From Ignavibacteriota bacterium (lineage in GTDB: Bacteria; Bacteroidota; Ignavibacteria; Palsa-1295): a stretch of DNA of 64,000 bases. The position numbers were made by a program, and so were the translations under genes. Under the pieces are notes generated by a model. That model had not been told where the DNA came from and did not search any database. It worked only from the letters and a program-made list of their open reading frames with translations. The DNA is taken from the NCBI GenBank assembly GCA_003151825.1, contig PLYO01000013.1, positions 14,632 to 78,631 of the forward strand, given 5' to 3'. Positions 21,301 through 30,097 of this stretch are shown here, piece by piece (position 1 is the stretch's first letter; each line of letters begins with the position of its first letter).

Positions 21301-23109
21301 ATGAATTTTAGAGCAGCATTTATATTTTTCTTTTTGATATGTTCTCCGGTCCTTGCATTTGGACAGGTATTCTCCACGCCAGTGCCGGTTAGCAAGGATG
21401 CCGGCGCGCACTCACCGGCGATGCACGTTGGCCGCGACGGCACGATCTTCGTGAGCTGGTTCGAAAATAATGCCGACATCTACTTCAGCCACTCGACCGA
21501 CGGCGGCAAGACGTTTGCCCTTCCCGTTCGAGTAAGCCGGGAAGTCACTACGAATGGATCGACCTCGCTGCTACAACGCGCTCCCAACTTTGCGATCGAC
21601 ACGAAGGGCATCATTCATTTAGCTTGGATGGAAGCCAGAATACCAAGTCCGAAGACCGGTCAGGAGCAGACCGATATTTGGTATGTCCACTCGACGGATA
21701 ATGGCTCAACGTGGACGAAGCCTTTTTCCATCATGGACGCGGATGACTCCGAACTCTATGCGCAGGATTTTCCCGCGATTGCTTGCGATTCTTCGGACAA
21801 TCTCTATGTCTCTTATCTCGACAATCGTTATTTAGAGCGAGGGCTTACCGATCACTACAAAATGCAATTGGAACGCTCGACCGATGGCGGCACTAAGTGG
21901 TCGCTGCCGGTCATCGCCGACAAACTCCCGGTCGAGAACAGCGGCACCTGCGAATGCTGCCGACAGGATATTGCCGTTAGCCCTGAGGGCCACGTCTATA
22001 TCGCCTTTCGAACGAATATGACCGAGGCCGATGGCGACAAACGCGACATTTTTATCTGCCGCTCGATGGATGGCGGCGTGACGTTCGATAGTTCGATTCG
22101 CTGCCAACTCGGTGGCTGGACGCTAACCGGTTGTCCAACCAAAGGCCCGCACATCTCGCTCGACAGTAGCGAGAATCTGCACGTAGCATGGAGCGATGCA
22201 CGGGACGATTCGGGGAAATTAAATTCCTATTTTTCCTTGCTGCGAAAAGGCGATACTGCGATCTTCCCTAATTACACTGTTAATGGCCGAGGCCAAGGCG
22301 CCAACTGGCCCGACCTCGCCGTGAGCACAAACGGCCTCGTTGCGTTTGCCTATATCATGGGCAACACCTCCGGGCCTAATCGTTTCTCCTATTCTTCGGA
22401 TGCTGGGAATACCTGGTCGAGAAATATTTCGTTTCCCGGCGCTTCGAGCGACGATCAGAGTTTGCCCGCTCTCGCATTTAGTCCGGCTGGAACTCTCTGC
22501 GCCGTCTGGCAGGACGGCGATGCAAATGGAATCTTATTCTCCGGCATTTCCGGCCTTCAGTCGCCGCAAACATCCGGCGTCATCACTACGCTCAATCAAA
22601 ATTCCTTCCCTGCCGACACACCCATCCGGCTCGCATGGACGAAACCGGCTCAGTTGAACAGCGCACCGTTCGTTTGGTACCATGTCAGTATTCAGGGGCT
22701 AACAACTGAATACGATACTCGTGACACAAGTCTATACTTCGACAGTCTTCCGGTCGGACAGTATTATCTCGATGTTACGGCATACTCGACGCTTGGCCAA
22801 CTTGGTAGCGCCGGCAGCATCTTTTACGTTACTGCGCCGGCAGCGGTTGGTCAGGATGCAACACCGGCGAGCGGCGTATTCCCCAACCCTGCCACCAATG
22901 GTGTTGTGACTATTGCATTGCCAGAGCTACAAAACGAGCTTGCCAGCGTTAAGATACTCGATGAAGATGGCAAAGCCGTGAGAACCATGCAAGTTCGAGC
23001 CACGAATGGAAATCTCGTCTTAAATGTGAGCGGGCTGTTGCCGGGCACATATCGAGCTTCCATTACTTCCGGCGATGCGACGTTCCAGGAGGCGATTACA
23101 ATTCCGTGA
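21301..23109 (+). CDS. Secreted sialidase-fold (BNR repeat) protein with T9SS sorting domain
   Basis: ATG at 21301 gives a signal peptide (MNFRAAFIFFFLICSPVLAFGQ). Asp-box/BNR repeats of a sialidase-like propeller are clear: SHSTDGGKTF, VHSTDNGSTW, ERSTDGGTKW, CRSMDGGVTF and SYSSDAGNTW. A fibronectin-like domain follows (IRLAWTKPAQLNSAPFVWYHVSI), then a T9SS type A sorting domain (GVFPNPATNGVV...GLLPGTYRASI). No sialidase catalytic set (FRIP, Arg triad) is evident, so it is more likely a binding or other hydrolase protein. A frame open from 21229 adds a non-signal N-terminus that I reject. 602 residues. Confidence 0.85.
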   Translation: MNFRAAFIFFFLICSPVLAFGQVFSTPVPVSKDAGAHSPAMHVGRDGTIFVSWFENNADIYFSHSTDGGKTFALPVRVSREVTTNGSTSLLQRAPNFAIDTKGIIHLAWMEARIPSPKTGQEQTDIWYVHSTDNGSTWTKPFSIMDADDSELYAQDFPAIACDSSDNLYVSYLDNRYLERGLTDHYKMQLERSTDGGTKWSLPVIADKLPVENSGTCECCRQDIAVSPEGHVYIAFRTNMTEADGDKRDIFICRSMDGGVTFDSSIRCQLGGWTLTGCPTKGPHISLDSSENLHVAWSDARDDSGKLNSYFSLLRKGDTAIFPNYTVNGRGQGANWPDLAVSTNGLVAFAYIMGNTSGPNRFSYSSDAGNTWSRNISFPGASSDDQSLPALAFSPAGTLCAVWQDGDANGILFSGISGLQSPQTSGVITTLNQNSFPADTPIRLAWTKPAQLNSAPFVWYHVSIQGLTTEYDTRDTSLYFDSLPVGQYYLDVTAYSTLGQLGSAGSIFYVTAPAAVGQDATPASGVFPNPATNGVVTIALPELQNELASVKILDEDGKAVRTMQVRATNGNLVLNVSGLLPGTYRASITSGDATFQEAITIP

Positions 23110-23128
23110 TGCAAGTCATGGCATTGCC

Positions 23129-24367
23129 TTAATGCACCACCGCTATCTTCCGAACCTCCCGCTCGCTGCCCGCCTGAACCACCGCGAAATAAACGCCTGC
23201 TGGAAGTGGCGATAGATCGGCATCCAACGCGCCGGAGCCGCGCTGCGAAAGCACTTCGGCGCCGAGTATATTCGAGATGCGGATTTCAATTGGCAATCCC
23301 TCATCATTCGCGAAGAGATGATCGACGGATTGAAGTATTGTTAAACTCGATGGCGTGGGATTGTCGGCAACGCCAGCTTGCACTTGCGAGTAATCGAAAG
23401 TTAAATTATCGCAAAAGAAAGTATCGATCGTACCAGAGGGCTGACCGATGACATTGCTAGTTCCTTTGTCAATCACAATCGCGTTGGAGCTATTCCAATC
23501 TTGTGTCTTGAAAGAGGAGCCTGATTGCATATAAAAAATACCATCTCCACTTGCAACAACCGAGCCTCCTGGTTCGACGAATATTCGTCGATCCGGAACG
23601 AATTCAATAGGTTGACCAAAGATTCCTCCAGCCTTTACCCAGACGTCATCGGAAGTGCCGCCGGTCCAAGTCGTCGCGGTCACAATAAGTGCTCCTCGCG
23701 AAATTGTCGGAGTACAGCCAAGAACATTGTAGGTGAAAGAAACCGTACTGCTGCATCCATTAGGGTTCGTGACGGTAAGAAATCCCTTTTTATATCCATC
23801 TGTGAAATATTCGATTGTTAGAGAGGAATCGGTGCTCGATGAAGGTATAGCGGTTGAATCTAATTGCCAAAGCCATGATGACCCTGCCTGTTCTGAAGTT
23901 TGGTCGTAGAACTGGAACAGAGCACCCGTCATTCCAAGAACTGGGAGTCCCTCGGCGAGCGCTGTCAGAGTGTCGATCTCTTTACCATTTATAGACGCAT
24001 AGGGTTGAGGTGCTGGAAGGGCAAAAACTTGAACATTGGAGCCGTTTTCAGCGGACAAAATGTAAGGATCGGTTGATTCCACTCGAACGCGAAATCCTTG
24101 GCCGACGGTCGCTAAGGAAACAGGAATCGATCCATTGGTAGCTGCGCTCGAACCGCCATTAGTGAACCCCGCAAATGAGCCGTTCGCATCGGACAACTGA
24201 ACAATAAAAATATTATCCGCCGCGAACGTACCACTCGCCTGATAAGCTACCGTCATCGTATCGCCCGCGCAGTACGAGAGCGGTGTGATCGGCCCGAGCG
24301 TGATGGTTTGAGCGTTCATGGAAGAGTATCCCATTAGCACACAAAAGAAGACTGTAATCTTTTTCAT
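23129..24367 (-). CDS. Secreted protein with T9SS sorting domain, unknown function
   Basis: 412 residues. Signal peptide MKKITVFFCVLMGYSSMNAQ. The mature part has an Ig-like segment (ITLGPITPLSYCAGDTMTVAYQ), a PKD-like segment with LWQLDSTAIPSSSTDSSLTI, a passage with six-residue turns (EPGGSVVASGDGIFYMQSGS) that recurs in right-handed helix or choice-of-anchor proteins, and a T9SS tail (LGAEVLSQRGSG...LPAGVYFAVVQAG). I do not recognise a catalytic site. It faces the sialidase-fold gene with a 19-base gap, so the two transcripts collide or share a terminator. Confidence 0.78.
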   Translation of the reverse strand: MKKITVFFCVLMGYSSMNAQTITLGPITPLSYCAGDTMTVAYQASGTFAADNIFIVQLSDANGSFAGFTNGGSSAATNGSIPVSLATVGQGFRVRVESTDPYILSAENGSNVQVFALPAPQPYASINGKEIDTLTALAEGLPVLGMTGALFQFYDQTSEQAGSSWLWQLDSTAIPSSSTDSSLTIEYFTDGYKKGFLTVTNPNGCSSTVSFTYNVLGCTPTISRGALIVTATTWTGGTSDDVWVKAGGIFGQPIEFVPDRRIFVEPGGSVVASGDGIFYMQSGSSFKTQDWNSSNAIVIDKGTSNVIGQPSGTIDTFFCDNLTFDYSQVQAGVADNPTPSSLTILQSVDHLFANDEGLPIEIRISNILGAEVLSQRGSGALDADLSPLPAGVYFAVVQAGSEREVRKIAVVH

Positions 24368-24512
24368 ACCATCAGTAACCCTCGAAAAGTGATTTTGTTA
24401 CACCTAATTAATGGATTGCATAAAACAAGAACGCACAACCTCGCTCCGGTTACAAAAAAATCTTAAAAAATCTTGCGGGGCGGCCAAATTGGCTCAGGAT
24501 CGCCATTTTTTC

Positions 24513-24926
24513 TTATGCCGATTTCTCCCGCACCCACACCTCGCCCTCCGCCAGCTTCACGTCATAGACGGGAATGCTTCCGCTTGCGCCGATAAGATGG
24601 TCCGTGATAAGCTGGCCGGTCGGAATATCGAAGAGCCAGTTATGCAGCGGGCACGCGATAGTCCGGGCCCCGCAATCGAGCGCGCCGGCCGCAAGAATGG
24701 GTGACATCTCGTGCGGGCAAATATTCGAGATCGCATAAATCGTTCCCTCGATATTGAAGAGCGCGATTTCCCGATCATCGATCACAACAACCTTCCCACG
24801 CTCGCAATTTTTTGGAAGCTCGTCAAAGGAGCAAGCAAAGGTGAATTCCATCGGAGCGTTTATCTCGCCCCGCAATTCCTTTCGCGCGGCTTCGAGGGCT
24901 TCGTCGTCGATTTCGTCCGTGGGCAT
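24513..24926 (-). CDS. Rieske-type 2Fe-2S ferredoxin
   Basis: Small soluble Rieske protein, 137 residues. CPHEMSPILAAG and CPLHNWLFDIPTG give the Cys-x-His and Cys-x-x-His ligands. The stretch after them (GQLITDHLIGASGSIPVYDVKLAEGEVWV) is typical of nitrite-reductase small-subunit or dioxygenase-ferredoxin types. Its ATG overlaps the nuoD stop as TAATG, so it is translated with the Complex I genes nuoABCD. A role as electron carrier to or from that complex is inference from position. Confidence 0.88.
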   Translation of the reverse strand: MPTDEIDDEALEAARKELRGEINAPMEFTFACSFDELPKNCERGKVVVIDDREIALFNIEGTIYAISNICPHEMSPILAAGALDCGARTIACPLHNWLFDIPTGQLITDHLIGASGSIPVYDVKLAEGEVWVREKSA

Positions 24927-26137
24927 TATCTATCCACTTCCCCTAGCACAATATCGATCGATCCCAAGATCACAATGAGATCGGCGATGAGATAGCCGCG
25001 CGAAATAATGGGAAGCAAACTCAGATTCGAAAACGCCGGCGAGCGAACTTTCACGCGCCACGGCTTCACATCGCCCTTCGAAACGATGTAATATCCAAGT
25101 TCCCCGCGCGGCGTTTCGGTGCGAGAAAAGATTTCACCTTCCGGTGGTTTAAGCCGCTTGGGAATTGCGGATTGAACATCCGTCAGATCATTCGATGGAT
25201 ATTGTTCTAAAATCTGTTCGATGATATTCAGCGATTGTTCCCATTCGACCATGCGTACCCAGTTGCGGTTGAAGGAATCGCCAAGCGTGGCGAGTGTATC
25301 CGAGCCAACCGCGATTTCAAAATCGAAGCGGTTGTAGATGGAATAGGGATCGTTTTTGCGGACGTCCCATTTCACGCCGCATGCCCGCAGCATCGGCCCC
25401 GATGCGCCGCCGCTAATCGCAACTTCGGCATCCAACACGCCAATGCCCGCCGTTCGCTGACGAAAAATATGATTGAATGTCAGAAGATCGTTGATTTCTT
25501 TATGCGTGGCGCGGGAAGTTTTTAGGAACTCTCGGCACATGGGGAGCACATCGGCGTGAAGATCGTGCGAAAGCCCTCCGACCCACATATAGTTATAGAG
25601 AAACCGCGCTCCGCAGGTTTTCTCGAACATTTCAAGGATGGTCTCGCGGTCGCGGAAGCAGTAGAGAAACGGCGTGAACGCGCCGGAATCCATCCCGAAC
25701 GTTCCAATGGCGATCAAGTGAGAGGCAATACGCTGAAGCTCCGCAAACAGCACCCGAATATACTCCACTTTTTCTGGAACTTGGATATTCATCATGCGCT
25801 CGACGGCGGTCACATACCCATGCTCGCCGGACATGGCGGCAATGTAATCCATCCGGTCAACGTAGGGAATGATTTGCGGATACGTCAGCTTCTCCGCGTG
25901 TTTTTCGAAACAGCGATGGAGATAACCGATGTGGGGAATAACATCGACAACAAGTTCCCCATCGAGCACGACTTCCAAGCGCAATACGCCGTGCGTGGAT
26001 GGATGTTGCGGGCCGATATTCAGCACCATCTCTTCGGTGTGCAGCCGCCCGCGCTCGACCTGTTCGGGCGCGTGAATGGGCGCGCTTGCATGAAGCGTGC
26101 TGTGTGCGATGGTGTGACGTTCGAGGATTTCGGGCAT
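24926..26137 (-). CDS. nuoD: NADH-quinone oxidoreductase subunit D
   Basis: 49-kDa subunit of Complex I at the quinone site of the peripheral arm. The family core starts at MVLNIGPQHPSTHGVLRLEV, the quinone-site HPSTHG, and continues with GYLHRCFEKHAE, YVDRMDYIAAM and IAISGGASGPMLRA-like sequence. It ends with LIVILGSIDIVLGEVDR. The 403 residues are slightly longer than average because of a short N-terminal lead (MPEILERHTIAHSTL). It is followed with one base of overlap by the Rieske gene and preceded by nuoC with a one-base gap. Confidence 0.96.
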   Translation of the reverse strand: MPEILERHTIAHSTLHASAPIHAPEQVERGRLHTEEMVLNIGPQHPSTHGVLRLEVVLDGELVVDVIPHIGYLHRCFEKHAEKLTYPQIIPYVDRMDYIAAMSGEHGYVTAVERMMNIQVPEKVEYIRVLFAELQRIASHLIAIGTFGMDSGAFTPFLYCFRDRETILEMFEKTCGARFLYNYMWVGGLSHDLHADVLPMCREFLKTSRATHKEINDLLTFNHIFRQRTAGIGVLDAEVAISGGASGPMLRACGVKWDVRKNDPYSIYNRFDFEIAVGSDTLATLGDSFNRNWVRMVEWEQSLNIIEQILEQYPSNDLTDVQSAIPKRLKPPEGEIFSRTETPRGELGYYIVSKGDVKPWRVKVRSPAFSNLSLLPIISRGYLIADLIVILGSIDIVLGEVDR

Positions 26138-26138
26138 G

Positions 26139-26642
26139 TTAATATGGCACCTTCATCCCATGATAAAAATCGGGTTCCTTAAAATCTTTTCGAAGCGGAT
26201 GTCCGGGATAATCGTCATCGAGCAAAATGCGGCGATGGTCCGGATGACCATCGAAACGAATGCCCATCATGTCCCACGCTTCGCGCTCCTGCCAATTGGC
26301 ATGCAGCCATACGTCAGTGACGGAAGGGACAGAAGCGGCCTCAGCCGGCAGCGTTGCTTTGAGTGTCAATTGATGCTCGTGCCGCGTTGATTCGAGATGA
26401 TACACAACCGAAAGCGATCCATCGCCATTATCGAGCGAAGAAATAAGCAACAGGCTATCGAATGCAAGCGACGGCTCATCGCGAAGAAAAAATGCGAGAT
26501 CGCGGACGGTGGAGGGATTCGCAACTTCGAGAAACGATCCCATGCGGCGTTGATAGGCGTTTTCGGAATTGGATTCGTTCCATGAACCGATGGCATCGCC
26601 AAAAACGTCGCGCAGTTTTTCAATAATATCCGATTGAATCAT
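26139..26642 (-). CDS. nuoC: NADH-quinone oxidoreductase subunit C
   Basis: 30-kDa subunit of Complex I, 167 residues, separate from nuoD. Signature WQEREAWDMMGIRFDGHPDHRRILLDDDYPGHPLRKDF is complete (key residues ERE, D, GH, R, LL, GHPLRKD). It is cotranscribed with nuoABD; the 31-base gap to nuoB carries a dispersed ATTACGCGG repeat. Confidence 0.96.
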   Translation of the reverse strand: MIQSDIIEKLRDVFGDAIGSWNESNSENAYQRRMGSFLEVANPSTVRDLAFFLRDEPSLAFDSLLLISSLDNGDGSLSVVYHLESTRHEHQLTLKATLPAEAASVPSVTDVWLHANWQEREAWDMMGIRFDGHPDHRRILLDDDYPGHPLRKDFKEPDFYHGMKVPY

Positions 26643-26644
26643 GA

Positions 26645-26697
26645 AATCCTAAAATCAATCCAGAAAATCCGCATTAATCCGCGTAATCCAGGTTCTG
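26645..26697. repeat. Dispersed ATTACGCGGATT repeat at the nuoB end
   Basis: On the minus strand AACCTGGATTACGCGGATTA codes NLDYAD and the nuoB stop, and further GCGGATTTTC units fill the gap to nuoC. Confidence 0.7.
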
Positions 26698-27180
26698 TCC
26701 CCTTACTATTTCCTGCAATTTCATCAGTCCTTCGAGCAGCGCTTCCGGGCGCGGCGGGCAGCCGGGGATATAAACATCCACCGGAATGATTCGATCGACG
26801 CCTTTCAGCACATGGTAACCATATTCCCAATAGGGGCCGCCGCAATTGGAACAGTTCCCCATCGAAATGACGTATTTCGGATCGGCCATTTGCTCGTAAA
26901 GCATCTTGATGCGGGTGGCCATTTTGAGCGTGACCGTCCCAGATATAATTATCACGTCGGATTGGCGCGGACTTGGACGAGGTATAACGCCGAAACGCAT
27001 CATGTCATAATGCGATGCGGCGGTGGACATCATTTCGATCGCGCAGCACGCAAGACCGAAGCTCATTTGCCATAGGCTCGATAGGCGCGCCCAATTAAAG
27101 ACGGTCTCAAGATTCGTGACGATGACCGCGCCCTCGCCGGTTTTATCGTTGGGAATGACTGGCAGCTCCATGCTATCCAT
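26674..27180 (-). CDS. nuoB: NADH-quinone oxidoreductase subunit B
   Basis: Complex I subunit carrying cluster N2. Cluster ligands lie in [21 protein letters not shown] and [14 protein letters not shown] choose the ATG at 27180 ([12 protein letters not shown]): it follows the nuoA stop by one base and has GGAGG 12 bases upstream. The frame stays open to 27246, but those residues ([15 protein letters not shown]) are translated short repeats. The C-terminus NLDYAD comes from another dispersed repeat. Second gene of nuoABCD-Rieske; nuoE onward are not in the window. Confidence 0.95.
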   Translation of the reverse strand: MDSMELPVIPNDKTGEGAVIVTNLETVFNWARLSSLWQMSFGLACCAIEMMSTAASHYDMMRFGVIPRPSPRQSDVIIISGTVTLKMATRIKMLYEQMADPKYVISMGNCSNCGGPYWEYGYHVLKGVDRIIPVDVYIPGCPPRPEALLEGLMKLQEIVRGQNLDYAD

Positions 27181-27181
27181 G

Positions 27182-27631
27182 CTATGCCACATCCTCCGCA
27201 CGTGAATTCGTAATTCGTAATTCGTAATTCGTAATTTGAACGACATCTTTCAGCCGCGCGACGAATGGCTTGGGCCGCGCCCATTCGAGATCGCCTTTGG
27301 CCCAAACATAAATGTAGCCGACAAGAAGAATGCCAAGAAACGTGAACATCTCCGCGATCGCAAACCAGCCCATTGCTTTGAATACAAGCGCCCACGGAAA
27401 TAGAAATAAAATTTCGACATCGAACAAAATAAAAATCAGCGCGACGACGTAATAGCGAATATTGAACTTCACCCACGCGCCGCCAATCGTGTCCTCGCCG
27501 CATTCGTAGGACGCGAGCTTGAATGTATTCGGATTTTTCGGACGCAACAATTTGCTCGTGATGAGTCCGCCCGCAACAAAGATAATTGCGAGGATAACGA
27601 ATGCGAATACGTGGCTGAATTCCGTGAGCAT
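27182..27631 (-). CDS. nuoA: NADH-quinone oxidoreductase subunit A
   Basis: Small membrane subunit of Complex I with three transmembrane helices ([59 protein letters not shown]). The family loop [20 protein letters not shown] is present. 149 residues, longer than the usual 120-135: the last 15 or so ([19 protein letters not shown]) are read from 7-bp tandem repeats. First gene of the minus-strand nuoABCD unit. Confidence 0.95.
   Translation of the reverse strand: MLTEFSHVFAFVILAIIFVAGGLITSKLLRPKNPNTFKLASYECGEDTIGGAWVKFNIRYYVVALIFILFDVEILFLFPWALVFKAMGWFAIAEMFTFLGILLVGYIYVWAKGDLEWARPKPFVARLKDVVQITNYELRITNSRAEDVA
27201..27241. repeat. Tandem 7-bp repeat (ATTCGTA)n
   Basis: About five units of ATTCGTA. 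It lies at the end of nuoA and is read in frame as [10 protein letters not shown]. Confidence 0.85.
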
Positions 27632-27724
27632 TTGTCTGAACCCTGATTTTAAGAGATTTCTAAGATTTATGAGATAGGAAAACGCCTTGAGGGAGGAGAT
27701 AATGCCAAAGGCTCATCCTCATTA

Positions 27725-27861
27725 CGTCATTGCGAGGAGCATTCCGCGACCGGAGGGAGCGGAATGCGACGAAGCAATCCCTTGAGATTGCGCTGTAACT
27801 CATTAGATTGCTTCGTCGAGCTTGAGAGGCTATCGCCTCTCAAGCTCTTCTCGCAATGACG
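27725..27861. repeat. Dispersed element with CGTCATTGCGAG ends
   Basis: 137 bases with inverted ends CGTCATTGCGAG and CTCGCAATGACG and inner GACGAAGCAATC/GATTGCTTCGTC arms. A widespread repeat type in environmental bacteria. It fills most of the 301-base gap upstream of nuoA; no gene there. Confidence 0.75.
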
Positions 27862-27882
27862 ATAAAAATAATCTTCCAAATA

Positions 27883-27912
27883 AAAAAGGCCGCGAATGTT
27901 CGCGGCCTTTTG
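27883..27912 (-). terminator. Terminator after the cyclophilin gene
   Basis: Stem AAAAGGCCGCGAA/TTCGCGGCCTTTT; works on either strand, with T-runs at both sides. It lies just downstream of the minus-strand cyclophilin gene. Confidence 0.8.
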
Positions 27913-27932
27913 TAAAACAAAATCGCGAGCGA

Positions 27933-28589
27933 TTAGTCGTTTTCGACGTACATCTTATACACTTCAGCTGCCCTGCCGGGGTTCGTCCCTTGCGGCTTGC
28001 CGGTGACATCCGGAAGGTTCACAATTTTATCCACGACATCCATGCCGTCGGTCACCTGACCGAAGACGGTGTATTGCTTATCCAAGAACCCGGCGTCGGC
28101 AACGCAGATGAAGAACTGGCAGGACGCCGAATTCGGGTCGTTGGTTCGCGCCATCGAAAGGATGCCGCGCGAATGATGAATCTCGTTGAATTCGGCCATG
28201 AGCCGGTTCGTGCCGTTGTTGCCCGTTCCGTCGTTCGAATAATCGTTATCCTTCGTATTCGGATCGCCGCCCTGGATCATAAATCCGGGAATGACGCGAT
28301 GAAAATACGTCGAATCGTAAAAATGGGTGTTGGCAAGATTGATGATGTTCGCGACATGATTCGGCGCGACCTTCTCGAAAAGCTGGAGCTTGATCGTCCC
28401 CTGCTTCGTGACGATCACCAGCCGGCGCTTCGGGTGCGAGGTGTATTGATCGAGCTTCGTGCCGGTGATCGGCGGTTTGTACGTCGGGCCTGTACCCATG
28501 ATGGTTGCAGCGTTAGTGATGAAAGTTACCCCGGCAGCGAGTACGATAGCCGCCGCGAGCGTTATGGTATGGTTGAATTTTTTGTTCAT
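27933..28589 (-). CDS. Cyclophilin-type peptidyl-prolyl cis-trans isomerase
   Basis: Protein-folding enzyme, 218 residues, with an N-terminal export or anchor helix (TITLAAAIVLAAGVTFITNA). The cyclophilin core shows VKQGTIKLQLFEKVAPNHV-like sequence, FHRVIPGFMIQGGDPN with the active-site Arg and Gln, GILSMARTNDPNSASCQFFI and TVFGQVTDGMDVVDKI. It is probably periplasmic. Single gene with its own terminator. Confidence 0.93.
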   Translation of the reverse strand: MNKKFNHTITLAAAIVLAAGVTFITNAATIMGTGPTYKPPITGTKLDQYTSHPKRRLVIVTKQGTIKLQLFEKVAPNHVANIINLANTHFYDSTYFHRVIPGFMIQGGDPNTKDNDYSNDGTGNNGTNRLMAEFNEIHHSRGILSMARTNDPNSASCQFFICVADAGFLDKQYTVFGQVTDGMDVVDKIVNLPDVTGKPQGTNPGRAAEVYKMYVEND

Positions 28590-28669
28590 GCAATGCTATG
28601 GATTAAACGAGAAAAATCAAACGTTAGAAAATACTATAAGCAAAAAAACGATGTTCCGTTCCAGTTCGA

Positions 28670-29470
28670 TTATTGAATCGTAATTTCCCCACTCGGAGTG
28701 TTGTACGAGCCCGGCACCACGCTCCCATCGGGCGCGAGGAGTTGCAATTTGATGGTATGCTTGCCTTTCGAAAGCCCGTTGATATAATACGGCTGCCATT
28801 TCACGATGTCCGGCATGGCCGTGGTATCGACCCAAAGCTTGACTTTGTAGGCATTGGGCGCGAGCGTGGCGTTCGATACGTAAAAATCGAGCAGTACCGT
28901 CGAATCCTCTCCCACTGCGTAGGTTCCCTTTGGCCGCGAGTACGTAAGTAGCGGGCCGTTCAGATTATTTGCTGGCGCGGAGCTGCTTGGTGCCGCGCCA
29001 ACGTAAAACGTTCGCGTCGCAAACGCATGAGGCGATTTCATACTCTCGTGCCAGGAAAAAGATGGAAATGCGCGGATCGTGTGCATCCCCGGCGCAAGAA
29101 CGCCCACGTTGAACGGCTCGCCGTTCTTGTAATTGGCCATATAAGGCTTATCGTCCACGATGACATGGATATGCTGGCCCTGCTTCGAATACGCAATCCC
29201 GAGCGTGCTATCGCCATCAGTATGGACGCCCAGATCGGTGCCCGATACCTGCATGACGATGCGGACGGAATCGACGGGATTCTTCAGCTGCTCACCCTCG
29301 CTCGGAGAGACGATGCTGAGCGAAGCATCCGGATACGCCCGCTGGGGCGCGGGGACGACGGAAACACTGCGCGTCGTATCGACCGCGGTTTGCTCCTCAT
29401 GTTTGGCGCAGGAAAGAAGTACCGTCGAAAGAAGTGCGGCTCCGAAGAGCATAGAAAAAGTTTTATGCAT
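28670..29470 (-). CDS. Lipoprotein of unknown function
   Basis: 266 residues; MHKTFSMLFGAALLSTVLLSC is a lipoprotein signal with Cys 21. The mature part holds two related beta-sandwich-like segments: LSIVSPSEGEQLKNPVDSVRI...GQHIHVIVDDKPY...APGMHTIRAF, and AVGEDSTVLLDFYVSNATL...KVKLWVDTTAMPD...SKGKHTIKLQL. The HIHVIVDDKPY passage resembles DUF4399-like or metal-handling domains, but I do not assign it. A good SD (AGGAGA) precedes the ATG, and a promoter box lies about 20 bases further up. Confidence 0.75.
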   Translation of the reverse strand: MHKTFSMLFGAALLSTVLLSCAKHEEQTAVDTTRSVSVVPAPQRAYPDASLSIVSPSEGEQLKNPVDSVRIVMQVSGTDLGVHTDGDSTLGIAYSKQGQHIHVIVDDKPYMANYKNGEPFNVGVLAPGMHTIRAFPSFSWHESMKSPHAFATRTFYVGAAPSSSAPANNLNGPLLTYSRPKGTYAVGEDSTVLLDFYVSNATLAPNAYKVKLWVDTTAMPDIVKWQPYYINGLSKGKHTIKLQLLAPDGSVVPGSYNTPSGEITIQ

Positions 29471-29489
29471 GATTATCTCCTATTAGTTT

Positions 29490-29504
29490 ATACAAAAATA
29501 CGAA
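29490..29504 (-). promoter_or_regulatory. Bacteroidota-type promoter box
   Basis: Minus strand TTTCGTATTTTTGTATA, matching TAnnTTTG, about 25 bases before the lipoprotein ATG at 29470 and upstream of its SD. Confidence 0.55.
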
Positions 29505-29535
29505 ATATTGTACCGCCTACCCAAGAATATTTGGA

Positions 29536-29728
29536 AATGACCCTAAATGAGTCATTTTTGATGGTTGTCATTAAGAAAAGGTGCTCAAAATGTGTTTTCA
29601 CGGTTAATTTTCATTTGACTTTTCATTAATTTCATAGAGAAATAGGTGCCTATTGTGTGTGCTCGGTTAATACTCATCAAACTTTTCATGAACTTATGCA
29701 TCTTTTTTCTTGGAGAAATGGGTGCCCA
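29536..29728. repeat. Three degenerate units ending GAGAAAnnGGTGCC
   Basis: Units of about 65-75 bases share TTTTCATnAA and GAGAAATAGGTGCC/GAGAAATGGGTGCC; the first unit is weaker (AAGAAAAGGTGC). They fill the 425-base gap 29471-29895 together with the two palindromes at 29814. A related pair lies inverted at 55800-55900. Confidence 0.5.
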
Positions 29729-29813
29729 TAACCATACCACCAAATATACAACATCCAAAACCCAAAAGCAAGCAAATCCGAAATTATTTTTTATTTTTCG
29801 AACGGCGGGTAAC

Positions 29814-29867
29814 GGCGAACCTTCAGGTTCGGCGGATCATCACACCTGACCTGAAGGTCAGGTGATA
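29814..29867. repeat. Two adjacent palindromes
   Basis: GCGAACCTTCAGGTTCGGC and, 14 bases on, CACCTGACCT/AGGTCAGGTG with a GA centre. They resemble a REP pair, and lie downstream of the T9SS fragment at 29896. Confidence 0.6.
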
Positions 29868-29895
29868 CACGACGGACAAAATCGGTTCAGACAAT

Positions 29896-30097
29896 TTATC
29901 TCAAATGAGCCAACGGAACCCGCTGAACATTCCCATTCACGCGAACCAAACACTCATACATCCCTGCCGCCGCGCCGCTGGCATCCCAGGTGAAGGAATG
30001 CTCGCCAGCATCTAACTCTCCCTCGTAAAGCCGCGCAACCTCCGCGCCAAGCAGATTGACAATGCTCACTTCCCCCACACCATTTCCGAATTGAATA
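29896..30097 (-). pseudogene. Stump of a T9SS sorting domain
   Basis: Minus strand reads NSIQFGNGVGEVSIVNLLGA, then EVARLYEGELDAGEHSFTWD and GMYECLVRVNGNVQRVPLAHLR, a complete T9SS C-terminal domain. It follows directly, in another frame, on the stop of the RM gene at 30098, with no secreted protein in front of it. I read it as the end of a T9SS gene whose body was replaced by the RM gene. Confidence 0.75.

Noticed and set aside
21301-23109. True sialidase
   Set aside because: Asp-box repeats are clear but no catalytic arginine triad or FRIP motif could be seen.
27181-27246. Longer NuoB start
   Set aside because: The residues are 7-bp repeat translation, and the ATG at 27180 has a good SD and sits one base after the nuoA stop.
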